NCBI RefSeq assembly: GCF_946480385.1
Contig: NZ_CAMLJP010000001.1
Coordinates: forward strand, 62,001 to 126,000
Direction: 5' to 3'
Source: an uncultured Azospirillum sp.
GTDB lineage: Bacteria > Pseudomonadota > Alphaproteobacteria > Azospirillales > Azospirillaceae
Length of the DNA stretch: 64,000 nucleotides
The position numbers and the translations under genes were made by a program. Position 1 is the stretch's first letter, and every line of letters begins with the position of its first letter. Shown here piece after piece: positions 57,232 to 64,000 of the stretch. The notes beneath the pieces were generated by a model, which worked only from the letters and a program-made list of their open reading frames with translations, was not told the DNA's origin and searched no databases.

Positions 57232-58284
57232 ATGATAACGCTAACAAACATTCACAAGACCTACCCGGCCCGCGGCGGCGGCGCTTCGGTCCAGGCTCTG
57301 GCCGATGTCGACATCACGGTCGGCCGCGGCGAGATCTTCGGCATCATCGGCCGGTCCGGCGCCGGGAAATCCACCCTGCTGCGGACGGTCAACCTGCTGG
57401 AAAGCCCGAGTTCGGGCAGCGTCATGGTGGACGGGGTGGAGATGACCGCCCTGTCGGCGGCGGAGCTGCGCCGGGCGCGGCATTCCATCGGCATGATCTT
57501 CCAGCACTTCAACCTGCTGTCCTCGCGCACCGTCTTCGACAATGTGGCGCTGCCGCTGGAACTGGCCGGCACGCCGCGCGCCGAGATCCGCAAGGCGGTG
57601 GAGCCGCTGCTCGACCTCGTCGGGCTGGCCGACAAGCGCGACCGCTATCCGGCGGAACTGTCGGGCGGGCAGAAGCAGCGCGTCGGTATCGCCCGCGCGC
57701 TCGCCAGCAAGCCGAAGGTGCTGCTGTCGGACGAGGCGACCTCGGCCCTCGACCCGGAGACGACGACGCAGATCCTGCATTTGCTGGCCGACATCAACCG
57801 GCGGCTGGGGCTGACCATCGTCCTCATCACCCACGAGATCGCCGTCATCAAGGAGATCTGCCACAAGGTGGCGGTGATGGAAGGCGGCCGGGTGATCGAA
57901 CAGGGGCCGGTCTTCGACATCTTCGCCCACCCGCAGCACCCGACCACCCGCAGCTTCGTCGATCCCGTCATCAACCGCGGCATCCCCGACAGCCTGCGCG
58001 GCCGGCTGTCGCCCCAGCCCGGCTTGGGGAGCAACCCGGTGCTGCGCATCACCTTCACCGGCGAAAAGGCGACCACCCCGGTCATCAGCGCCATCAGCCG
58101 CCGGCTGGAGCTGGACCTGAACATCTGGCACGGCCAGATCGACGAGATCCAGGGCGCGCCCTTCGGCACGCTGGTGGTAGAGGCGCTGGGCGACACGGCC
58201 AAGGTCGAGGCCGCGATGGCGCTGGTGAAAGAGAACAATCTGGGTGTCGAGGTGTTGGGCCATGCTCTCCCCGCAAATCATTGA
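57232..58284 (+). CDS. metN: Methionine-type ABC importer ATP-binding subunit
   Basis: The 350-residue protein has the Walker A GRSGAGKST, signature LSGGQKQRVGIARAL, Walker B VLLSDEATSALDPET, the H-loop His in ITHEIAV, and a C-terminal NIL/C2 domain (residues about 265-350) that senses intracellular methionine in E. coli MetN. Start ATG 57232 has GAAGAA upstream. It overlaps metI by 23 bases. Substrate could be methionine, its sulfoxide or another sulfur amino acid; the Cys leader upstream points to sulfur nutrition. Confidence 0.94.
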   Translation: MITLTNIHKTYPARGGGASVQALADVDITVGRGEIFGIIGRSGAGKSTLLRTVNLLESPSSGSVMVDGVEMTALSAAELRRARHSIGMIFQHFNLLSSRTVFDNVALPLELAGTPRAEIRKAVEPLLDLVGLADKRDRYPAELSGGQKQRVGIARALASKPKVLLSDEATSALDPETTTQILHLLADINRRLGLTIVLITHEIAVIKEICHKVAVMEGGRVIEQGPVFDIFAHPQHPTTRSFVDPVINRGIPDSLRGRLSPQPGLGSNPVLRITFTGEKATTPVISAISRRLELDLNIWHGQIDEIQGAPFGTLVVEALGDTAKVEAAMALVKENNLGVEVLGHALPANH

Positions 58285-58930
58285 CCTGCTGATCAAGGGG
58301 CTGCTCGACACGCTGCACATGGTGGCGGTGTCGGGCGCCATCGGGACGCTGATCGGCCTGCCGATCGGCGTGCTGCTGGCCGTCACCGGCCGGGGCGAGC
58401 TGCTGCAGAACTTCGCCTTCAACAAGGTGATGGGGGCGGTGGTCAACATGACCCGCTCCACCCCCTTCATCATCCTGGTGGTGGCGATTATCCCCTTCAC
58501 CCGGCTGATCGCCGGCACCTCCATCGGCACCAATGCCGCCATCGTGCCGCTGACCGTCGCCGCCGCCCCCTTCATCGCCCGCGTGGTGGAGAATGCGGTG
58601 CGCGAGGTCGACCGCGGTCTGGTCGAGGCGGCCCAGGCGATGGGCGCCACGCCCTTCCAGATCATCCGCAAGGTTCTGCTGCCGGAAGCCCTGCCGGGCA
58701 TCGTCGCCGGCCTGACCCTGTCGGCGGTCAGCCTCGTCGGCTATTCGGCGATGGTCGGCGCGGTCGGCGGCGGCGGGCTTGGCGACCTCGGCATCCGCTA
58801 TGGCTATCAGCGCTTCCTGCCGGAGGTGATGCTGGCGGTGGTCATCGTGCTGATCGTGCTGGTGCAGATCGTTCAATCGACGGGCGACTGGATCGCCCGC
58901 CGCGTCAACAAACGCAATCTGAAATCCTGA
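58262..58930 (+). CDS. metI: Methionine-type ABC importer permease
   Basis: The 222-residue protein has five membrane helices and the permease loop EAAQAMGATPFQIIRKVLLPEALPGIVAG that meets the ATPase. It matches MetI in length. ATG 58262 lies inside the end of metN, giving a 23-base overlap and translational coupling. An in-frame start six codons earlier has no support. The substrate pathway through the inner membrane is formed by two copies of it. Confidence 0.93.
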   Translation: MLSPQIIDLLIKGLLDTLHMVAVSGAIGTLIGLPIGVLLAVTGRGELLQNFAFNKVMGAVVNMTRSTPFIILVVAIIPFTRLIAGTSIGTNAAIVPLTVAAAPFIARVVENAVREVDRGLVEAAQAMGATPFQIIRKVLLPEALPGIVAGLTLSAVSLVGYSAMVGAVGGGGLGDLGIRYGYQRFLPEVMLAVVIVLIVLVQIVQSTGDWIARRVNKRNLKS

Positions 58931-58968
58931 ACCTAGAAAACCCCAAAGAAACCAAAGGAGTGTTCGAG

Positions 58969-59760
58969 ATGCTGCGCTTCCGTTCGCTGGCGTCATTGTT
59001 GGCCGGCGCCGCCACCCTGGCCGTCGCCTTCGGCGCGTCTGCCGAAACCATCAAGGTCGGCGTCACCGCCGGTCCGCACGCCCAGATCCTGGAAGCGGTG
59101 AAGCCCATCGCCGCCAAGGACGGGCTGGACATCCAGATCATCGAGTTCACCGACTACGTCATCCCGAACCAGGCCCTGGCCGGCGGCGATCTGGACGCCA
59201 ACAGCTTCCAGCACCAGCCCTATCTCGACAATCAGGTGAAGGACCGGGGATTCGATCTGGTCAGCGTGGCCAAGACGGTGGTCTATCCGATCGGCATTTA
59301 TTCCAAGAAGGTCAAGAGCCTGGACGAGCTGCAGTCCGGCGCCAAGGTCGCCATCCCCAACGATCCGACCAACGGCGGCCGCGTCCTGCTGCTGTTGCAG
59401 GCCAAGGGTCTGATCAAGCTGAAGGACGGCGGCACTCTGAAGGCTTCGCCGATCGACATCGTCGAGAACCCGAAGAAGCTGGAGATCGTCGAGCTGGACG
59501 CCGCCCAGCTGCCGCGCTCGCTGGATGACGTGACCGTCGCCGCCATCAACACCAACTTCGCGCTGGAAGCCGGCATCGACCCGGTCAAGGACGCCATCGC
59601 CCGCGAGGCGGCGGACAGCCCCTATGCCAATGTCATCGCCGTGCGCAAGGCCGACAAGGACAAGCCCTGGGTCGCCAAGCTGGTGAAGTCCTACCAGAGC
59701 CCCGAGGTGAAGGAGTTCATCCTCACCAAGTTCAAGAACGCCGTGGTTCCCGCGTTCTGA
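58969..59760 (+). CDS. metQ: Methionine-type ABC importer binding protein without lipobox
   Basis: The 263-residue protein matches the NlpA/MetQ family: IKVGVTAGPHAQILEAVKPIA, IEFTDYVIPNQALAGGDLDANSFQHQPYL and INTNFALEAGIDPVKDAI. It has a signal peptide ending near ASAETIK. No lipobox cysteine is present, although typical MetQ proteins are lipoproteins, so this one is probably a free periplasmic protein. ATG 58969 follows AAAGGAG; GTG 58960 overlaps that site and was rejected. Its last 29 bases overlap the convergent TPR gene. Confidence 0.93.
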   Translation: MLRFRSLASLLAGAATLAVAFGASAETIKVGVTAGPHAQILEAVKPIAAKDGLDIQIIEFTDYVIPNQALAGGDLDANSFQHQPYLDNQVKDRGFDLVSVAKTVVYPIGIYSKKVKSLDELQSGAKVAIPNDPTNGGRVLLLLQAKGLIKLKDGGTLKASPIDIVENPKKLEIVELDAAQLPRSLDDVTVAAINTNFALEAGIDPVKDAIAREAADSPYANVIAVRKADKDKPWVAKLVKSYQSPEVKEFILTKFKNAVVPAF

Positions 59761-62700
59761 GGTCCATGAGAGCACGCCCGGCGGCGCCCAGCGCGTCGCC
59801 GAGCGTTTCCCCTGGCCGCGGCGCGAACAGCCGCATCGACGGATACCAGGGCCGGCAGCCGGTGCCGAGCGCCGTCCAGTCCCCCGCCGGCCCGATCCGC
59901 CACACCGGAACGCCGAGCGCGCCCGCCATCTCCGCCACCGACGTTCCGGCGGAGATCACCAGATCCAGCGCCGCCGTCAGGGCCGCCGCGCCGTCGAGGT
60001 CGTTTTTCAAATCCAGCGGCGGGCGGTGGATGGCGATGCCGAAGCGGTGTTCGGCGTCGGCAAGTTCGGCTTCGCAATCGTCGTATTGAAGATTGACCAG
60101 CCGCAGGCCGGGCAGGGTTAGGATCGGCGCCCAGTCGGCCAGCGGGGCGTAGTTGGCGTCGCGCAATGCGTTGCGCAGGCCGCTGCGCCAGCAGAGGCCG
60201 ATGGTGAGTGCGGCGTTAGACCCCCACCTATCCTCCCCCGCTGAGCGGGGGAGGGACTGCCGCTGAACGCCGACAAAGCTCCTACCCCCTCCCCCGCCCA
60301 GCGGGGGAGGGTTGGGGTGGGGGCAAGTGTCTCCGGAAAGACCACCCAACCACCCCCGCCACCACTCCACCGCCGCGTCGTCCGCTCGCAACCATCCCCC
60401 CCGCGCCGGAAAGCCACCCAGCCCCCAGCCCAGCAACAAGGGCAGCGACCCCGCCGGGACGTGGCAGTCGGCGTCCACCGGATCCTCCGTCGCCGCGCGA
60501 ACCACCGCCTGCGGGACGGAGCGCGCGAACAGGTCCACCAGCCGCGGCTCGCATTCCAGAACAACCCGGCCGGCGCGCGCGATCAGGTCAGGGTAGCAGG
60601 CGCTGAACATCAGCTCGTCGCCAACCCCCTGCTCGCGCCAGACCAGCACGGTCTTTCCCTTCAGATCGCCACCGTCCCAGGCGGGAATGCGGAAGCGCCG
60701 GTCGGGCAAGGCCTGCCCGGCGGCGAACCGCGCCTCCAGCCCGGCCCAGCCGGTGGCAATCTCCCCCCGCGCCAGCGCCGCGTACCCGCGGTTGAAGGCG
60801 GCGAGCGTCAGGGTCGGATCGTCCTCCACCGCCCCGCGATAGGCCGCGTCCGCGTCCGAGGGGCGGCCGGCGGCATGCAGGGCGTTGCCGAGATTGTAGC
60901 GCCAGTCGGCCCGCGCCGGCTCCAGCGCCAGGGCGCGGCCCCAGCCCTTCAGCGCGGCGTCGAGCCGGCCCTGCCGCTGCCGCAGGTCGGCCAGCCCGGC
61001 CCAGCCGGCACCGGTTCCGGGGGCGAACAGGATCACCCGCCACCACGCCAGCCCGGCGGCATTGCCGTCGCCGGCCCGCTCCAGCGCCAAAGCGAGGTTG
61101 CCGAGCGTGCCGAGGTCGCCCGGCCGGCCCAGGAGCGCCAGCCGCAGATGCGCCACCGCGTCGGCCGGCCGGTCGAGCGCCAGGGCCGCCAGCCCCATGT
61201 TGCTGGTCGCTGCCGGGTCGCCGGGGCGCAGGCGCAAGGCCCGGCCGGCGGCGCGCTCTGCCTCGGTGGCATGGCCGGGGTCGCGCAAGGCTTCGGCCGA
61301 GAGGGCGGTCCACGCCTCCGCCAGTGTCGGGTCGAGAGCGAGCGCCCGCCGGAAGAAGGGCAGCCCGTCCTTGCCCATCGCCTGCCGCGCCAGCCCGGCA
61401 TTGGCCCACAGCCCGGCATGGAAGAGGGCGAGGCGCCGCGCCGCGTCGGTCGCCGCCGCCGCCTCAAGCGCCGCGCCACGGGACAGGCGCAGGGCGCCGA
61501 GATTGCCGAGCGCCTCGACATCGTCGGGGGCGAGCGTGGCGGCGGTCAGCCAGTCGGCCTCGGCGTCGGCCAGGGCGCCCATCTCCTGATGAGCCTGGGC
61601 GCGGCGCTTGTGGCGGTCGGCGGTCGGCTCGACCGCAATGGCGCGGCTCAGCAGGGTGGCGGCGATGTCGGGACGGCCAGCCTGATGGCCGAGCAGTGCG
61701 TAACCCTCCAACGCCGCCGGCACCTCGCCGCCCTGGTCGAGGATGCGCTGATAGGCCTTCTCCGCCTCGGGCCAGCGGCCGGACTCGTGGAGAGTGCGCG
61801 CTTCAGCCAGCCACTGCTCAACGGGGAGAGCGGGGAGCAGCCGGCGGAGGTCCGCCGCCATGCGGGCAAGCACGTCGGCCAACCCTTCGCCGGGGCGCGT
61901 GCTCCACAGCCGCATCGACGGGAACCAGGGACGCACGCCGCTGCCCAGAGCCGTCCAGTCGCCGTCATGGCCGAAGCGCCAGACCGGCACCCCCAGCGCG
62001 CCCGCCATCTCGCCGACCGAACTCGCCACCGTCACCACGAGGTCGAGACTGGCGATCAGTGCGGCGACGCCCTCCAGATCGTTCTTCAGGTCGGTGTCCG
62101 GCCAGCGCCGGATGCGGATGCCCAGCCGCGTTTCGACTTCGGCGATCTCCGCCTCGCGCCCGTCATATTGCAGGGTGACCGGGATCAGGCCGGGCAGGGC
62201 CAGCAGCGGCGCCCAGTCGGCCAGCGCGGTGTAGGAAGCCTTGCGCTCCCCCAGCATGTTCTGGCTGCCCCAGCAGATGCCGACGCGCAAACCCGGCCCC
62301 AATGCCGCCAGCCGCTCCGCCCAAGCCGCGCCGCGCGCCGGGTCGGGCGTCAGCCAGGACGGCCGGGCGGGAAAATCGGCCAGGGTCGGGCGCAGCAGAC
62401 GCGGCAGCGATCCCATCGGCAGATGAGCCTTGGCGCCGGTGGCGGCGTCTGTCGGATCGACGGTCTCCGCCCGCACCGTGACGCCGGGCAGGGCGCGGCC
62501 GACCAGCCCGGTCAGACGGACATCGACCTCCACCACCAGCGCCGCCGGCCCCAGCCTTGCGGCGAGGTCGGGCAGGGCGGTGCCGAACATCAGCTCGTCG
62601 CCCAGCCCCTGTTCGCGCCAGACAAGCACGCGCCGGCCGGCCGCGCCGTCCCAGGCCGGCAGGGCGATGCTGCGCCCGGCCGACACGCGGCGGGAGGCGA

Positions 62701-63523
62701 AGCGGGCCTCATACTCGTCCCATCCCTCCGCCAGCCGGCCGCGGCCGAGCAGCCGCAGGGCAAGGTTCCAGCGCGCCAGCGCGAAGCCGGGGGCATGGAC
62801 GAGAGCGTTGCGATAGAGCGCCTCCGCCTCCTCGCCAAGCCCCTGCGCCTCGCGCAGCAGGGCGAGGTTCACCATCGTCTCGGCATCGTCGGGGGCGAGG
62901 CGCAGCGCCTCCAGATGCGCCGCCTCGGCCTCGTCGGCGCGGCCGGTCTCTTTCAGCACGACGCCGAGGTTGGTAAGGGCGGTGGCATGGCCGGGGTCGA
63001 GCCGCAGGGCGTGGCGCAGCGCCGCTTCCGCTTCGCCATAGTCATCCTGCGCCCGCAGCAGCGTGCCGAGATTGGCCCAGGCCTCGGCATAGCCGGCGTT
63101 GAGGTCGAGCGCGCGGCGGTAATGGCGTGCGGCCTCCGCCAGACGGTCCTGCTCCTGCAGGGCACTGCCCAGGCTGTTGTGCGCCTCCGCATAGGCCTCG
63201 CGCAGGGCGAGCGCCCGGCGGTATTCCGCCTCCGCCTCCTCCAGCCGGCCCAGAGCGTGGAGGGCGAGGCCGAGGTTGGCGTGCTGCTCCGCCATCTTCG
63301 GGCGCCGGGCGATGGCCTGCCCGATCAGGCGGACGGCGTCGGCATCCTGTCCGCGCTGATGGTGCAACACGCCCAGCAGATGCAGCGCGTCAGCGTTCCC
63401 GCCGTCGACCGCCAGCATGGCGCGATAGCCACGCTCCGCCCCGTCCAGATCGCCGGCACGGTGGTGGGCCAGCGCCTCGCGCAGGAGGGCGACCAGTTTG
63501 GCGGGTGCTGCGGGTGGCGGCAT
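59732..63523 (-). CDS. Giant TPR/glycosyltransferase-like protein made of two tandem modules
   Basis: The protein is about 1263 residues and built as a duplication: an N-terminal TPR array (residues 1-230), a glycosyltransferase-9-like domain starting VLVWREQGLGDELMFG, a second TPR array, and a second such domain starting VLVWREQGVGDELMFS. The paired motifs GVPVWRFGHDGDWTALGSG and GVPVWRIGPAGDWTALGTG end each module. TPR proteins with this C-terminal domain often modify flagellin or surface glycans in alphaproteobacteria, but the function here is unknown. A palindromic repeat is inserted in frame in the second domain. The start is uncertain (ATG 63523 or 63607); the C-terminus overlaps metQ by 29 bases. 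Confidence 0.85.
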   Translation of the reverse strand: MPPPAAPAKLVALLREALAHHRAGDLDGAERGYRAMLAVDGGNADALHLLGVLHHQRGQDADAVRLIGQAIARRPKMAEQHANLGLALHALGRLEEAEAEYRRALALREAYAEAHNSLGSALQEQDRLAEAARHYRRALDLNAGYAEAWANLGTLLRAQDDYGEAEAALRHALRLDPGHATALTNLGVVLKETGRADEAEAAHLEALRLAPDDAETMVNLALLREAQGLGEEAEALYRNALVHAPGFALARWNLALRLLGRGRLAEGWDEYEARFASRRVSAGRSIALPAWDGAAGRRVLVWREQGLGDELMFGTALPDLAARLGPAALVVEVDVRLTGLVGRALPGVTVRAETVDPTDAATGAKAHLPMGSLPRLLRPTLADFPARPSWLTPDPARGAAWAERLAALGPGLRVGICWGSQNMLGERKASYTALADWAPLLALPGLIPVTLQYDGREAEIAEVETRLGIRIRRWPDTDLKNDLEGVAALIASLDLVVTVASSVGEMAGALGVPVWRFGHDGDWTALGSGVRPWFPSMRLWSTRPGEGLADVLARMAADLRRLLPALPVEQWLAEARTLHESGRWPEAEKAYQRILDQGGEVPAALEGYALLGHQAGRPDIAATLLSRAIAVEPTADRHKRRAQAHQEMGALADAEADWLTAATLAPDDVEALGNLGALRLSRGAALEAAAATDAARRLALFHAGLWANAGLARQAMGKDGLPFFRRALALDPTLAEAWTALSAEALRDPGHATEAERAAGRALRLRPGDPAATSNMGLAALALDRPADAVAHLRLALLGRPGDLGTLGNLALALERAGDGNAAGLAWWRVILFAPGTGAGWAGLADLRQRQGRLDAALKGWGRALALEPARADWRYNLGNALHAAGRPSDADAAYRGAVEDDPTLTLAAFNRGYAALARGEIATGWAGLEARFAAGQALPDRRFRIPAWDGGDLKGKTVLVWREQGVGDELMFSACYPDLIARAGRVVLECEPRLVDLFARSVPQAVVRAATEDPVDADCHVPAGSLPLLLGWGLGGFPARGGWLRADDAAVEWWRGWLGGLSGDTCPHPNPPPLGGGGGRSFVGVQRQSLPRSAGEDRWGSNAALTIGLCWRSGLRNALRDANYAPLADWAPILTLPGLRLVNLQYDDCEAELADAEHRFGIAIHRPPLDLKNDLDGAAALTAALDLVISAGTSVAEMAGALGVPVWRIGPAGDWTALGTGCRPWYPSMRLFAPRPGETLGDALGAAGRALMDLRTREPRRS
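60221..60325. repeat. REP-like palindromic element inside the TPR/glycosyltransferase gene
   Basis: Two GC-rich palindromes, 60232-60254 (CCTCCCCCGC...GCGGGGGAGG) and 60287-60311 (CCCTCCCCCGC...GCGGGGGAGGG), lie inside an outer inverted repeat beginning CCCCCACC and ending GGGGTGGGGG. The element adds about 105 bases, 35 codons, in frame. It encodes the peptide CPHPNPPPLGGGGG and neighbours, which has no counterpart in the first module of the same protein. Confidence 0.85.
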
Positions 63524-63695
63524 GAGTGAGGGGCGCCAAGGGAAGGAGCGGGCCAATTCGATAGCATGAATCGGTCCGGCGGCGCGCAAGCAAAATCCCG
63601 AATGCATTTAAGAGGACTGGCGTGGCTTTCTTCATCCTGTATACTTGCCCGCAATTCGGCTTCGCCGGCTGATATCCATCCAAAAGGCTTATATC

Positions 63696-64000
63696 TTGAG
63701 TAAGACTGCAATCATCGTCGACGACAGCAAGCTTTCGCGCATGCATGTGCGGGCCATGGTCTTGCGCAACAAGCCCGACTGGTCGGTGGTCGAGGCGGCG
63801 AACGGCGACGAACTCTTCAAGACCTTGCAGGGCACGCCGGTCGACGTCGCGATCATCGACTACAACATGCCCGGCGACAACGGCGTGGACACTGCGGCCA
63901 AGCTGCGCCAGAGCCACCCCGACGTCCACATCGCCATCATCACCGCCAACGCCCAGGACGCTGTGGTGTCCGGCATCCGCGCGGTCGGCGCCGCCTTCAT
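63696..64000 (+). CDS. CheY-like response regulator (continues past window end)
   Basis: A frame open to the window edge starts at TTG 63696 with AAAGG eight bases upstream. The first 101 residues are a receiver domain: TAIIVDDSKLSRMHVR with the acidic pair, the phosphoacceptor Asp in AIIDYNMPGDNG, and AIITANAQDAVV. It is divergent from the TPR gene. The C-terminus, and any output domain, lies outside the window. Confidence 0.88.
   Translation, partial: MSKTAIIVDDSKLSRMHVRAMVLRNKPDWSVVEAANGDELFKTLQGTPVDVAIIDYNMPGDNGVDTAAKLRQSHPDVHIAIITANAQDAVVSGIRAVGAAF

Noticed and set aside
60317..63529. 1070-codon plus-strand frame opposite the TPR/glycosyltransferase gene
   Set aside because: TPR repeats and paired glycosyltransferase motifs on the reverse strand are convincing; the plus-strand frame is a GC-driven shadow.

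Overview
The window is GC-rich chromosomal DNA from an alphaproteobacterium, most likely Azospirillum or a close relative in the Rhodospirillales. This is inferred from base composition, gene content (membrane-bound urate oxidase PuuD, a NosP/NahK pair, short-form HisG) and gene order (hisG-hisD-UPF0262-phosphatase and infA-maf-rng-yacG); no database search was run. There is no integrase, transposase, phage gene or CRISPR array, so the region looks like core genome plus lineage-specific regulators.

Layout. 1-2.5 kb: nadB (cut by the window edge) and nadA, with a promoter that carries paired palindromic operators. 2.6-8.4 kb: a formate dehydrogenase operon (chaperone, small Tat protein, molybdopterin subunit with Cys, Fe-S subunit, cytochrome b subunit). 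8.4-10.6 kb: aldehyde dehydrogenase behind a structured leader, and a DUF779 protein. 10.6-13.8 kb: a NosP-like FIST protein and a NahK-like hybrid kinase. 13.8-23.2 kb: mixed genes (endonuclease III-like protein, CoA transferase, AraC and Lrp regulators, DedA, YcaQ, NnrS with an FNR/NnrR-like box, a single-domain response regulator). 23.3-26.9 kb: a PhnD-like binding protein translationally coupled to a hybrid kinase. 27.5-32.6 kb: a TetR-controlled RND efflux operon. 32.8-35.6 kb: purine catabolism (puuD, guaD) with a composite palindromic repeat between the genes. 35.6-36.4 kb: mntP behind a yybP-ykoY-type manganese riboswitch. 36.5-40.2 kb: ahpF, ahpC and divergent oxyR. 40.3-45.3 kb: tyrA, pobA/pobR, cysE and a DUF3750 protein. 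45.4-56.3 kb: tRNA-Phe, yacG, rng, maf and infA, then three unrelated genes, then phosphatase, UPF0262, hisD and hisG. 56.5-59.8 kb: a methionine-type ABC importer (metNIQ) behind a promoter, a 28-residue leader peptide ending in Cys-Cys-Arg, a hairpin over the Cys codons and a 65-residue protein. 59.7-63.5 kb: a large TPR/glycosyltransferase-like protein built from two tandem modules, with a palindromic repeat inserted in frame in the second. The last 300 bases begin a response regulator.

The most notable signals are the putative cysteine-sensing leader upstream of metNIQ; the repeat element turned into coding sequence, which can be read against its own duplicate module; the nadA promoter with an operator filling the -35/-10 spacer; and two structured leaders, upstream of the formate dehydrogenase operon and of the aldehyde dehydrogenase gene. 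Interpretations come from reading the sequence and recalled family knowledge. Residue numbers assume the start codons given.
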